From positions 141,860 through 205,859 of the forward strand of contig MKWM01000018.1 of NCBI GenBank assembly GCA_001899765.1: a stretch of 64,000 nt of DNA, given 5' to 3'. Source of the DNA: Thiobacillus sp. 63-78 (lineage in GTDB: Bacteria; Pseudomonadota; Gammaproteobacteria; Burkholderiales; Thiobacillaceae). Positions 8,161 to 17,369 of this stretch are shown here, in pieces. Numbering within the stretch: the first letter of the stretch is position 1; every line of letters starts with the position of its first letter. Position numbers and translations under genes: made by a program. A model generated the notes under the pieces. The model did not search any database, had not been told where the DNA came from, and saw nothing but the letters and a program-made list of their open reading frames with translations.

Positions 8161-8799
8161 ATGGAATTTACCATTCTCCCCGTCACCCCGTATCAACAGA
8201 ACTGCTCACTGGTGTGGGACGCCGGGGGCCGCGCGGCCTTGATCGATCCCGGTGGCGAGGCCGCATACCTGCTGGACGAGGTGCGCTCGCGCGGCCTCAC
8301 GCTGCAAAGCATCCTGCTCACCCACGGCCACCTCGACCACGTCGGCGCGGCGGTTGAACTGCGTGAGGTCCTCGGCGTTCCTCTCATCGGTCCGCAGCGC
8401 GCGGAGCAGTTCTGGCTGGACTTGTTGCCGCAGCAGGCAGAGCTGTTCGGATTCCCGCCCGCGACGGCGTTCACACCCGATCAATGGTTGAGCGACGGCG
8501 ATCAGGTGGAGGTGGGGTCGATCCGCTTCGACGTGTTGCATTGCCCCGGCCATACGCCCGGTCATGTCGTGTTCTACCAGGCGGACGCGCGACTCGCCTT
8601 CGTCGGCGACGTGCTGTTCAAGGGCTCGATCGGCCGCACCGATTTTCCGCGCGGCGACCACGCCGCCCTGATCGCCGCCATCCGCGACAAACTGTTCCCG
8701 CTTGGCGACGACGTGCGCTTCGTGCCGGGGCACGGCGCGATGTCCACGTTCGGTCGCGAACGGCGCGACAATCCTTTTGTCGGTTCGGCAGCGGACTGA
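8161..8799 (+). CDS. MBL-fold hydrolase (YcbL/glyoxalase II-like)
   Basis: 212-aa metallo-beta-lactamase-fold protein. The zinc-binding signature THGHLDH is near residue 54, followed by HCPGHTPGH, FVGDVLF and FVPGHGAMS, so all metal ligands are present. It is shorter than true GloB and lacks the glutathione-binding C-terminal domain, matching the YcbL-type single-domain thioesterases. Substrate is probably a glutathione or other thioester. It begins with the family N-terminus FTILPVTPYQQNC. Confidence 0.88.
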   Translation: MEFTILPVTPYQQNCSLVWDAGGRAALIDPGGEAAYLLDEVRSRGLTLQSILLTHGHLDHVGAAVELREVLGVPLIGPQRAEQFWLDLLPQQAELFGFPPATAFTPDQWLSDGDQVEVGSIRFDVLHCPGHTPGHVVFYQADARLAFVGDVLFKGSIGRTDFPRGDHAALIAAIRDKLFPLGDDVRFVPGHGAMSTFGRERRDNPFVGSAAD

Positions 8800-8816
8800 A
8801 AAGGAAGCGCAACGGC

Positions 8817-9707
8817 CTACCTGCCGTTGCCCTGCGTGTCGCCGATCAGGCGTTCCAGCGCGCGCATGATGGCCGAGGAATCGAGTTCGCTGTCGCCGGC
8901 GCCCATCAGCGCGTTCATCTGTTGCGCGACCAGCGCGGCGCCGGGCAAGGGCGTGGCGGTTTCCTGCGCGTTGTCCATGACGATGGCCATGTCCTTGTGG
9001 TGCAGCTTGACCTTGAAGCCGGGCTTGTAGTGCGCGTCGAGCATGCGCGAGCCGTGGACGTCGAGAATGCGGCTGCCGGCGAAACCGCCCATCAGCGCTT
9101 CGCGCATCTTGACCGGATCGACGCCGTTGCGGCGCGCCAGAAGGATGGCCTCGGCCACTCCCTCCAAAGTGAGGCCGGCGACGATCTGGTTGCAGCATTT
9201 GACGACCTGGCCGGCCCCATGGTCGCCGACGTGGACGACGTTCTTGCCGAGGATGTCGAACAGCGGGCGCACCTTGTCGAAGATCGGCGCTTCGCCGCCG
9301 ACCATGATGGAAAGCGTCCCGTCCTTGGCCCCGGTTTCGCCGCCCGATACCGGGGCGTCGAGCATATGGACGCCGCGTTCGGCGAGCGCGGCGGCGATAC
9401 GGCGGGTGGCGGCGGGCGAGACGGTGCTCATGTCGACGATGGTGTGGCCGGGGCGGGCGCCATGCACCAGGCCGCGGTCGCCGAGAATGATCTGCTCGAC
9501 GTCGGTGGTGTCGGACACCACGGTGAAACTGATATCGGCTTCCGCTGCGACCTCGGCGGGTGTGCCCTTGCCGAGTGCGCCCATCACCAGCATGGGTTCG
9601 ATGCGGTCGAAGCGGCGGCCGTAGACAAACAGCCGATGGCCGGCGCGGAGCAGGTTCTCCGCCATGGGGCGCCCCATGATGCCGCTGCCGATAAATCCGA
9701 TTTTCAT
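8817..9707 (-). CDS. garR: Tartronate semialdehyde reductase / beta-hydroxyacid dehydrogenase
   Basis: 296-aa NAD(P)-dependent enzyme of the beta-hydroxyacid dehydrogenase family. The Rossmann motif GFIGSGIMG is at residues 4-12, the substrate-binding DAPVSGGETGA near 121, and the catalytic Lys in GAGQVVKCCNQI near 171. The overall sequence fits 2-hydroxy-3-oxopropionate reductase (glycerate pathway). The ATG at 9707 overlaps the stop of the upstream AEC transporter gene by four bases, so transport and reduction of a small organic acid may be linked. Confidence 0.85.
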   Translation of the reverse strand: MKIGFIGSGIMGRPMAENLLRAGHRLFVYGRRFDRIEPMLVMGALGKGTPAEVAAEADISFTVVSDTTDVEQIILGDRGLVHGARPGHTIVDMSTVSPAATRRIAAALAERGVHMLDAPVSGGETGAKDGTLSIMVGGEAPIFDKVRPLFDILGKNVVHVGDHGAGQVVKCCNQIVAGLTLEGVAEAILLARRNGVDPVKMREALMGGFAGSRILDVHGSRMLDAHYKPGFKVKLHHKDMAIVMDNAQETATPLPGAALVAQQMNALMGAGDSELDSSAIMRALERLIGDTQGNGR

Positions 9708-10660
9708 GACGCAAACCCCTTCAGCAAGCCTAGCCAGAATGGCAGCGTAACCAATCCGGCCAGCGTTGACCAGCCCATGATGAGGCCCGCCAAACGGGTA
9801 TCCAGCCCGAACCGGTCGGCCAGTGCGATGACCATGACCATGGTCGGCATGGCGGCTTCCAGAACGCCGGCTTCGCCAGGCTCGGTGAGCGGACCCGGCC
9901 ACGCCAGCGCGATGCCGAGCGCAAGGCAAGGCATCAGCGCCAGCTTGATGAACAATGCCACCGCGACGGCTTTTTGCGGGCGCAGATCATGCCAGGGAAT
10001 GGTCAGGCCGAGCACGAACAGCATCAGCGGAATGGTCGGACTGCCGGCCCAGCGCGCAGCTTCGATCAGCGGCGTGAGCGGCAGACCGGATAGATTCACT
10101 GCCAACCCGGCGGCGAATCCCCATACCGGCGGCAGTCTCAGCCACATGCGCAGGAATGAGGCGTGTTCGGCGTGCTTGCCGCAGTGAAAGGCGATCCACA
10201 CACCGAGCGACCACACCAGCGGCGTGGTCGCGAGCATGTCGGCGAAGAAGGGATAGCGCGCGCCGCGTTCGCCGAACACCGTGGTGAGAAAGGGATAGCC
10301 GAAGAACAGCACGTTGCCGAACCCGGCGGCCAGAATGATCGTGCCGCGCTGCGGCCGCGCCAAGCCGTGGCCGAGCGGGGTGGCGAACAATGCCAGGGCG
10401 GCGAGCCCCAGGCCGGCCAGCGTGGCGACGCCGAGAATCAGGGGCAGCTGCAAAAGATCCAGATCGATCGTGGCGGCCGCCCCGGCCGAAAAGAACAGCA
10501 CGGGCGCAAAAAAATCCAGCACCAGCCGGTTGATCTCGCCACGCAGACCGACGATGGACACGCTGCGTTGCCAGCGCGGCCAGATGCCGCCCGCGGCGAT
10601 CAGCAGGGACAGGGGCAGCAGCGTTTTCAGCAGCAGCTGCTGGGCAAGGTCGGCGGACAT
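9704..10660 (-). CDS. AEC-family transporter
   Basis: 318-aa membrane protein with two blocks of about five helices, matching the auxin-efflux-carrier family, whose bacterial members move malonate, malate or related acids. Motifs such as GFGNVLFFGYPFL and MPTMVMVIALADRFGLD (the broken-helix regions) support this. It is cotranslated with garR downstream (four-base overlap), which suggests a C3 or C4 acid substrate. Confidence 0.85.
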   Translation of the reverse strand: MSADLAQQLLLKTLLPLSLLIAAGGIWPRWQRSVSIVGLRGEINRLVLDFFAPVLFFSAGAAATIDLDLLQLPLILGVATLAGLGLAALALFATPLGHGLARPQRGTIILAAGFGNVLFFGYPFLTTVFGERGARYPFFADMLATTPLVWSLGVWIAFHCGKHAEHASFLRMWLRLPPVWGFAAGLAVNLSGLPLTPLIEAARWAGSPTIPLMLFVLGLTIPWHDLRPQKAVAVALFIKLALMPCLALGIALAWPGPLTEPGEAGVLEAAMPTMVMVIALADRFGLDTRLAGLIMGWSTLAGLVTLPFWLGLLKGFAS

Positions 10661-10751
10661 GAAACGGGGTGTCGGGCGGGCGGGGCGGCCATCATAACGC
10701 GTGTCGCCCGGATACCGTCAGCGCCTGCGCCTCGCGGCACCCCTCAAACGA

Positions 10752-10791
10752 AACGGGCTTTCACGGGCGCATGATCCCGGGAAAGCCCGTT
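10752..10791 (-). terminator. Hairpin terminator after pbpG
   Basis: An 11-bp stem (10752-10762 with 10781-10791) plus an inner 4-bp stem (10764-10767 with 10776-10779), followed on the minus strand by TTTCGTTT. It sits just past the pbpG stop. Confidence 0.75.
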
Positions 10792-10807
10792 GCAGCGGTC
10801 GCAGACT

Positions 10808-11776
10808 TCAGGTGCGGGATGCGGCGGTGTAGTGGGCTCGGGTTCCGTGCGCGGGGCTGGTTTCCTCCAGCCATGCCTTGATGCGCGCGGCGTCGTTGGC
10901 ACGACTGTTGTTGCCCATGGCATCGAGCAGCACGATGATGACATCGCGGTCCGCCACCTCGGCCTGCATCACCAGGCAGTGTCCGGCTTCATTGATGAAA
11001 CCGGTTTTCGACAGGCCGATATGCCAGTCGTCCATGCGCGTCAGACGGTTGGTGTTGTTGAAGGCAACGGTGCGGTAGGTCACCTTCGCCTGCCGGTGAT
11101 GCTTTTTCTTCAGCACCACGCGCTGGGTGCCCAGCGTGTACTGGCCGGTCGCGGTGATCTGGCGGATTTCCGGATAGTTCTGATAGGCGTAATCTGCCAG
11201 CTTGGCGAGGTCGAGCGCGGTGGACCGGTTGCTGCTCGACAGGCCGGTGGGCTCGACGTACACGGTATCGCGCATGCCCAGCACGCGCGCCGTGCGATTC
11301 ATGGTGGCGACAAAACGCTCGAGGCCGCCCGGGTAGGAACGCGCCAGCGCGTGCGCCGCCCGGTTGTCGGAGGCAATCAGGGCAAGATGCAGCAGTTGTC
11401 CGCGCGTGTAGTGCGCGCCGATTGCCAGACGCGAGCCGGTGCCTTTCAGCGTGTCGCGGTCATCGGACGTGAGGGTGATGCGCTCGTCCAGCGGCAGGCC
11501 GGCATTGATCACCAGCATCGCCGTCATCAGCTTGGTGATCGAGGCGATCGGCGTCTGCATGGTGGCGTTCTTGGCCAGCAGCGGCCGTCCGCTGACCTGG
11601 TCGTACACCAGCACGGACTGCGCATTCAGTTCGGGCATGGATGCGGGCTCGGACTGTGATGGCGGGGCGGTGGGCGGCGTGTTCAGCTCGACGGCGGAAG
11701 TATTGGCGTCGAGCGCGGCGGCGGCGGTATGGACGCACAGCAAAATCAATCCGGTCAGAACAGTTTTCATGGACAT
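10808..11776 (-). CDS. pbpG: D-alanyl-D-alanine endopeptidase (PBP7)
   Basis: 322-aa periplasmic serine peptidase of the S11 family that cuts DD-crosslinks in peptidoglycan. It has a signal peptide (about 1-20) and a short Pro/Ser-rich linker. The three catalytic motifs are S79-I-T-K82, S136-D-N138 and K257-T-G259. The short C-terminus lacks the carboxypeptidase anchor helix, as in PbpG. Start codons at 11776 and 11770 are both possible. A terminator follows. Confidence 0.9.
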   Translation of the reverse strand: MSMKTVLTGLILLCVHTAAAALDANTSAVELNTPPTAPPSQSEPASMPELNAQSVLVYDQVSGRPLLAKNATMQTPIASITKLMTAMLVINAGLPLDERITLTSDDRDTLKGTGSRLAIGAHYTRGQLLHLALIASDNRAAHALARSYPGGLERFVATMNRTARVLGMRDTVYVEPTGLSSSNRSTALDLAKLADYAYQNYPEIRQITATGQYTLGTQRVVLKKKHHRQAKVTYRTVAFNNTNRLTRMDDWHIGLSKTGFINEAGHCLVMQAEVADRDVIIVLLDAMGNNSRANDAARIKAWLEETSPAHGTRAHYTAASRT

Positions 11777-11889
11777 TCTGCTTTCAAGATGGATGACGAA
11801 AATATATCAGTTCTGACGAATACGGACACGCAGGCCAAAACTTGAAAACAACAGTTCATGATAGCTGCCCGAATATTTCAAGCCATAGA

Positions 11890-11917
11890 TTGACGGTATA
11901 GCAAAATTTATTATATA
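11890..11917 (+). promoter_or_regulatory. Sigma-70 promoter of the HDOD kinase operon
   Basis: TTGACG (11890-11895), a 16-base spacer and TATATA (11912-11917). The predicted transcript start lies only a few bases before the ATG at 11928, and no ribosome-binding site is visible, so the message may be leaderless or nearly so. Confidence 0.6.
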
Positions 11918-11927
11918 CAGCAACGAC

Positions 11928-13922
11928 ATGGGAGAACTTTCGAATAATTTACTAAAAATATCGGAGCTAACAGCGTGTCGGTGTGTTCCCGGCGTGGTGG
12001 CCGAGGCGCTGGAGCTGCTGATGCGTGGTGGCGCCGCGCAGGCGGAGTTTGCCGCCTGCGTGCGCTGCGATCCTGTCCTGGCGCTGCGCTTGCGGTTGCT
12101 GCCGGTCGATTTCGGCGCGCAGCCGGGCCTGCTGCGCGCGCTGCTGCTGACCGCGCCGGTGGCGACGGGGGCGGCTCAGGCGGGTCATTCAAGCCGCTGG
12201 CGGCAGTCGATCGGCGTGGCGCATCTGGCGCAGGCCCTGAGCGCACGCTCGGGCACCGTGGATGCCGACGCTGCGTGGGTGGCGGGCCTTGCGCACAATC
12301 TGGCGGACTATTCCGATACGGACAGGGTGTCTGCGGCCCAGGTGGCCGACTGGCTGGGTACGCTCGATTCCGATGGCTGGGTGGGGGATGCGGTGCGTTA
12401 CCATGCCGAGCCGCTGGCGCGCGGACGTGCCGCCCATCCGCTGGTGCGCATCGTCCAGCTGGCCTATCAACTGGTGTCGCGCGCCGATGCGGTGGACAGC
12501 GTGGACGTGCGGGCCGCACTCGCCGTCCTGCAGATGGGCGCGGGCGAAGCCGCCCAGCTGCTGTCCGAAAGCCAGGTCCAGGCGCGTCAGCTGGCGCAGC
12601 GCTTCGGTCTGACCGATGCCGCGGCGCAGACAGACGGGACGGGACTCGACCGCCTGACACGCCTGTATGCCGCGCAGGCGGCCCAGTCCGCGCTGCACGA
12701 ATATTTCCGGCAATCGGACGGATCTTCCAGCCACACCTTCGGATTGTTGCAGGGCAGCCTGCGCGCCCTGTTCGGCGTCGAGCATGCCTGCCTGTTTGCG
12801 CCTGCGGCGGACGGCACGCTGCGGCTGACCGCGCTGATTCGGGCCGATGCCGGCCTGCGGGCGCTGGCGATCCCTCCCGACGATGGTCATTCGGCGCTGC
12901 CGCGCGCGCTGGCGCGCAACGCGCCGCAGCCATTCGAGCGCGGCGCGCTGGATGCCGCGCTGGTCGACGAGCAGATCGCCCGTCTGCTTGGCGCGACGCG
13001 GTTGATCTGCCAGCCGCTGGCATTGCGCGACGGCCAGATGGGCGTGCTGGTGCTGGGCGATGCGCCCCCGGACCTGGGCATGTCGCCGCTGTGGCGGTCT
13101 GTCCTGACGCAATGCCACGAGGCATTGCGGCCGCCCGCCGCGCCGGCTGCCACGTTGCCGGCGGCGGAGGCGCCCGTTGTCCCGGCCGTATCCGCCGGAC
13201 CGGGCGACGATATCCCGCGTGAACGGGTGCGGCGCGCCATTCATGAAGTGGCGAACCCGCTCACCATCATGCGTAATTACGTCAATCTGCTGTCCGACAA
13301 GTTGGGCGCGGATTCGGCGGTACAGCGCGATCTCGGCATCATCGGCGACGAAATCGAACGGGTGGCGCGCATCGTGCGCGGCATTACGCTGACCGAGGAC
13401 ATCGCCATGCCGGCCGCGTCGCTCGAACTGGTCTCGGTCAACAGCGTCGTGTCCGAACTGGTGCGCATGGCGCTCGGCACCCTGTTCACGCCGAACAAGG
13501 TCAATGTACAGATCGATCTCAACCCGGACGTGCCGCCGATCCCGCTGCAAAAAGACCTGTTGAAACAGGTGCTGTTCAATCTCGCCAAGAATGCGGTCGA
13601 GGCCATGCAAGCGGGAGGGCATCTCAAATTCATCACGCGCCTGGTCACGATCGATGGCCGGCGTCAGATCGAAATCGAAGTGGCCGATACCGGACCCGGC
13701 CTGCCGGCTGAAGCCGCCGCGCATTTGTTCGAGCCGGTGGTCAGCGCAAAGGGCGGCGACCATGCCGGTCTCGGGCTGGTCATCAGCCGCAGTCTGGTCG
13801 AACGCCTGAATGGCCATCTCAGTTGCACCAGTACGCCGCAGGGAACCCGTTTCCTGATCCGCCTGCCGACCTTGCAAAACGGGCAGGCCCCACTCACGAC
13901 AACACGCTACGGGTCTATGTAA
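11928..13922 (+). CDS. HDOD-domain sensor histidine kinase
   Basis: 664-aa cytoplasmic signalling protein without membrane segments. Residues about 10-230 resemble an HDOD domain and 255-400 a GAF-like sensor. The kinase core follows, with the phosphorylatable His439 in AIHEVANPLTIMRNYV, an N box (FNLAKNAVEAM), G1 (VADTGPGLP) and G2 (DHAGLGLVISRSLVERL). The downstream response regulator (21-base gap) is the obvious partner. HDOD kinases often link stress or motility cues to c-di-GMP. Confidence 0.85.
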   Translation: MGELSNNLLKISELTACRCVPGVVAEALELLMRGGAAQAEFAACVRCDPVLALRLRLLPVDFGAQPGLLRALLLTAPVATGAAQAGHSSRWRQSIGVAHLAQALSARSGTVDADAAWVAGLAHNLADYSDTDRVSAAQVADWLGTLDSDGWVGDAVRYHAEPLARGRAAHPLVRIVQLAYQLVSRADAVDSVDVRAALAVLQMGAGEAAQLLSESQVQARQLAQRFGLTDAAAQTDGTGLDRLTRLYAAQAAQSALHEYFRQSDGSSSHTFGLLQGSLRALFGVEHACLFAPAADGTLRLTALIRADAGLRALAIPPDDGHSALPRALARNAPQPFERGALDAALVDEQIARLLGATRLICQPLALRDGQMGVLVLGDAPPDLGMSPLWRSVLTQCHEALRPPAAPAATLPAAEAPVVPAVSAGPGDDIPRERVRRAIHEVANPLTIMRNYVNLLSDKLGADSAVQRDLGIIGDEIERVARIVRGITLTEDIAMPAASLELVSVNSVVSELVRMALGTLFTPNKVNVQIDLNPDVPPIPLQKDLLKQVLFNLAKNAVEAMQAGGHLKFITRLVTIDGRRQIEIEVADTGPGLPAEAAAHLFEPVVSAKGGDHAGLGLVISRSLVERLNGHLSCTSTPQGTRFLIRLPTLQNGQAPLTTTRYGSM

Positions 13923-13943
13923 CCCGACGCGAGGAGAACGCTC

Positions 13944-16151
13944 ATGTCAGACCATCCCATCGAATCCGCTCCGCCACGCACGACGGTCAGTCCCTTTCCG
14001 GTGCGCTCCCGGCTCCTGGTAGTGGATGACGAGCCATTGATTCTGGAAGGGCTGACGCGCTTGCTGGCCACCCGTGATTACGACGTGGTGACCGCCAACG
14101 GGGGCTGCGATGCGCTGATCGCCATCGGCAAGCAGCAGTTCGATGCCATCCTGCTCGACCTCGGCATGCCGGACCTCAACGGCAACGAAGTCCTGCGTTT
14201 CGTGGCCGACCGCAGCGCCGACACGCCGGTCATCGTGGTGTCGGGCGACAGCACCATCGACGCGGCGATTCGCGCGCTGCGCGGGGGAGCCGCCGACTTT
14301 GTACGCAAACCCTACGAACCCGAGGAACTGCTGCGCCGCATCGACAACACGCTGACGCGGCGGCGGCTGGAAAAGGAAAACAATCACATCCTGCAGCGTC
14401 TCCAGCAGTCGGAAAAGTGGCACCGCTTCCTGGTCAACAGCTCGCCCGATTTCATCTACACGCTCGACAGCGATGGCCGTTTTACTTTCGTCAACGACCG
14501 CGTCGAAAGCCTGCTCGGCTACCGCAGCGAGGAACTGCTGAGCCAGCATTACAGCCTGGTGATCCACGAGGACGACATCGCGCGGGCCGAGCACGTGTTC
14601 AACGAGCGCCGCGCGGGCGACCGCAACGCGCGCAATATCGAAATCCGGCTCAAGTGCAATCCGGGGATGCGCCGCCCGCGCCTGATGAACGGCCGCTGCA
14701 AGGCGGTCGAACTCACCGCGACCGGCATGTACGACGAGACGGCGGGTCCGTTCGACAAGCGTTTCATCGGCAGCTACGGCGTCGCCAAGGACATCACCGA
14801 ACGCAAGCAGGCCGAGGAAACCGTGCATTACCAGGCCTACCACGACCTGCTCACCGGCCTGCCCAACCGTGCGCTGTTCCGTGATCATCTCGGCCTCATG
14901 CTGGCGCAGGCCCGGCGCAACCAGCAGCCGCTGGCGGTGCTGAGCCTCGACCTCGACCATTTCAAGGTCATCAACGATTCGCTCGGCCACACCGTCGGCG
15001 ACGAACTGCTGCTGGCCGTCGGCGCGCGTCTGCGCCAGTGCCTGCGCGAGGGCGATACCCTGGCGCGCCTGGGCGGCGACGAATTCGCCGTGCTGCTGCC
15101 CACCCTGGTGTCGCGCAGCGACGTCGAGCATATCTGCCGCAAGATCATCCAGGTGCTGTCCCGGCCGGTGTACGTCAAGGGCCACGAAATCTACATCTCG
15201 GTCAGCATCGGCGCCTGCGTCGCGCCAGAAGACGGCGACATGATCGACAATCTCATCCGCCAGGCCGAGATCGCCATGTACCAGGCCAAATCGCAGGGAC
15301 GCAGCCGCCTGCTGTTCTGGGAATCCGGCATGCAGGCACCCTATTCCGAACGCATGCAGGTCGAAGCCGATCTGCGCCGCGCGCTGGCGCGCAACGAGTT
15401 CGTGCTGTTCTACCAGCCGCAGGTCGACACCCTGACCGGCGAAGTGCGCGGCTTCGAGGCCCTGCTGCGCTGGTGGCATCCGCAGCGCGGCCTGCTGACG
15501 CCCGCCGACTTCATTCCGGTGGCCGAGGAGTCCGGCGTCATCGTGCCGATCGGCGACTGGGTGCTGCGCGAAGCCAGCGCCCAGCTGGCCGAATGGCGCC
15601 GCGCGGGCCTGCCGGCCGTGCGGCTGTCGGTCAACATCTCGGCACGGCAGCTGGAGAGCCCCGATTTCGTCGACAGCGTCATGCGCGCGATCCAGGTGTA
15701 TTCGCTGGACGGGCACCAGGTGGAGCTGGAAATCACCGAAAGCCTCCTGATGCGCGACTTCGAGGCCAACGCGATCAAGCTCGGGCGGCTCTCCGCCGCG
15801 GGCGTCCGGCTGGCCATCGACGACTTCGGTACCGGCTACAGCTCATTTAAATATCTGTCGCGCTTCCCCATCCACACGCTGAAAATCGACCAGTCCTTCG
15901 TTCAGGAGCTCGATCGCGACGAGAACATGTCCATCGTCAACGCCATGATCGCCATGGGCCGCGGGATGAATCTCAATGTCGTGGCCGAGGGCGTCGAAAC
16001 CGAATCCCAGCGTGCGCGTCTGCAGCAGATGCAGTGTCACGAAGTGCAGGGATATATCTACAGCGCAGCCCTGTCCAGCCACGAAGCGACCACCCTGCTG
16101 GGCCGGCATGCGCGGGGCTTCGCGCAGGCGGAACATCGGGTGGTGGGCTGA
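13944..16151 (+). CDS. Response regulator with PAS, GGDEF and EAL domains
   Basis: 735-aa c-di-GMP enzyme. The receiver domain (about 22-140) has phospho-acceptor Asp72 in LLDLGMPDLNG. A PAS/PAC domain (about 155-290) carries the segment TLDSDGRFTFVNDR. A GGDEF domain has an intact GGDEF motif near residue 376, and an EAL domain has EALLRW near 505 and DDFGTGYSSF. Both catalytic signatures are complete, so either synthesis or hydrolysis is possible; most such tandem proteins act as phosphodiesterases. It is probably phosphorylated by the HDOD kinase encoded just upstream. Confidence 0.9.
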   Translation: MSDHPIESAPPRTTVSPFPVRSRLLVVDDEPLILEGLTRLLATRDYDVVTANGGCDALIAIGKQQFDAILLDLGMPDLNGNEVLRFVADRSADTPVIVVSGDSTIDAAIRALRGGAADFVRKPYEPEELLRRIDNTLTRRRLEKENNHILQRLQQSEKWHRFLVNSSPDFIYTLDSDGRFTFVNDRVESLLGYRSEELLSQHYSLVIHEDDIARAEHVFNERRAGDRNARNIEIRLKCNPGMRRPRLMNGRCKAVELTATGMYDETAGPFDKRFIGSYGVAKDITERKQAEETVHYQAYHDLLTGLPNRALFRDHLGLMLAQARRNQQPLAVLSLDLDHFKVINDSLGHTVGDELLLAVGARLRQCLREGDTLARLGGDEFAVLLPTLVSRSDVEHICRKIIQVLSRPVYVKGHEIYISVSIGACVAPEDGDMIDNLIRQAEIAMYQAKSQGRSRLLFWESGMQAPYSERMQVEADLRRALARNEFVLFYQPQVDTLTGEVRGFEALLRWWHPQRGLLTPADFIPVAEESGVIVPIGDWVLREASAQLAEWRRAGLPAVRLSVNISARQLESPDFVDSVMRAIQVYSLDGHQVELEITESLLMRDFEANAIKLGRLSAAGVRLAIDDFGTGYSSFKYLSRFPIHTLKIDQSFVQELDRDENMSIVNAMIAMGRGMNLNVVAEGVETESQRARLQQMQCHEVQGYIYSAALSSHEATTLLGRHARGFAQAEHRVVG

Positions 16152-16376
16152 ATCCGCCGCCAGCCCGGCCTGCCGGGCATTCCTTGCGCAGGATCGCTGG
16201 ACCATCACGCAGCGGATAGATCGGCACGGCCGCCAGGTTGGCGACAAGCCGCGATCATCCAGCGGCGCACGGCGTGGGCAGGGTCAAGACGGATCGGGCC
16301 GGTATTCGGGAACTTCGTGACCGCGTCGCGTTTCTGTATCAGACCAGCAACAATGAACCTGCCCGGAAGGATACGC
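16152..16376. other. Intergenic region before the MoxR/Bat operon
   Basis: 225 bases without a convincing gene. It holds one GC-rich hairpin (16163-16168 with 16173-16178), possibly a weak terminator of the c-di-GMP operon, and must contain the promoter of the moxR operon. No clear -10/-35 pair was recognised. Confidence 0.5.
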
Positions 16377-17369
16377 GTGGACGCCGCAACTGCCCCAGCC
16401 ACTCACCCCGCGCTGGCCGCGCTCAACGGCCTGCGTGCCTATCTCAACGGCCAGATCCTCGGCCAGGAAAGCCTGGTCGAGCGCCTGCTGGTGGCTTTGT
16501 TGGCAGACGGCCACCTGCTGGTCGAAGGTCCGCCCGGTCTGGCCAAGACCCGCGCCATCAAGGCGCTGGCGCATGGCCTGGAGGGCGATTTCCAGCGCCT
16601 GCAGTTCACCCCGGACATGCTGCCAGCCGACCTCACCGGCTCCGATATCTACCGGCCCGAGGAAGGGGGCTTCCACTTCCAGCGCGGCCCGCTGTTCCAC
16701 AACCTGATTCTGGCCGACGAGGTCAATCGCGCGCCCGCGAAAGTCCAATCGGCACTGCTCGAAGCGATGGCCGAGCGGCAGATCAGTGTCGGCGCCGCCA
16801 CCTATCCGCTACCGCGGCTGTTTCTGGTCATGGCCACGCAGAACCCGATCGAACACGAAGGCACCTACCCGCTGCCCGAGGCGCAGCTGGACCGCTTCAT
16901 GCTGCATATCCAGGTCGATTACCCGGATCGCGCCACCACGCGGCGCATCATGGAACTCGCCCGGCGCGAGGCGCGGGAGGCACGCGAACTGCCGCCTCCG
17001 CCCCGCCGCCTGAGCCAGGAAACGATCTTCGCGGCACGCCACGACGTGCTCGATCTGACCCTCGCCGATTCGGTGGCGGAATACATCTCCGCCCTGGTCG
17101 AGGCGACGCGTAGCCCCGAGAAATACAGCGCCGGTCTCGCCGAATGGCTGCGCTGGGGCGCGAGTCCCCGCGCGGCCATTGCGATCGAGCGTGGCGCCCG
17201 CGCGCTGGCCTGGCTCGACGGGCGCGACTACGTCAGCCCGGATGACGTTCAGGCCATCGCCCCCGATGTCCTGCGCCACCGCCTGCTGCTCGACTACACC
17301 GCCCAGGCGCGTGGCGTCACCGCCCAGCAATGCGTGACCGAATTGCTGCAGCAGGTCCCGGCGCCATGA
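16377..17369 (+). CDS. MoxR-family AAA+ ATPase
   Basis: 330-aa AAA+ chaperone-like ATPase, first gene of a seven-gene operon. Walker A is GPPGLAKT (51-58), Walker B follows in LILADEVNRAPAKVQSALLEAM, and sensor 1 is in MATQNPIEHEGTYPLPEAQ. The start chosen is the GTG at 16377, because GGAAGG lies six bases before it; upstream starts at 16317 (GTG) and 16353 (ATG) lack this. MoxR proteins act with von Willebrand factor A proteins to insert metals or remodel complexes. Confidence 0.87.
   Translation: MDAATAPATHPALAALNGLRAYLNGQILGQESLVERLLVALLADGHLLVEGPPGLAKTRAIKALAHGLEGDFQRLQFTPDMLPADLTGSDIYRPEEGGFHFQRGPLFHNLILADEVNRAPAKVQSALLEAMAERQISVGAATYPLPRLFLVMATQNPIEHEGTYPLPEAQLDRFMLHIQVDYPDRATTRRIMELARREAREARELPPPPRRLSQETIFAARHDVLDLTLADSVAEYISALVEATRSPEKYSAGLAEWLRWGASPRAAIAIERGARALAWLDGRDYVSPDDVQAIAPDVLRHRLLLDYTAQARGVTAQQCVTELLQQVPAP

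Noticed and set aside
12189..13877. 562-codon open frame antisense to the HDOD kinase
   Set aside because: The kinase H, N and G boxes are intact on the plus strand and the antisense protein shows no fold.
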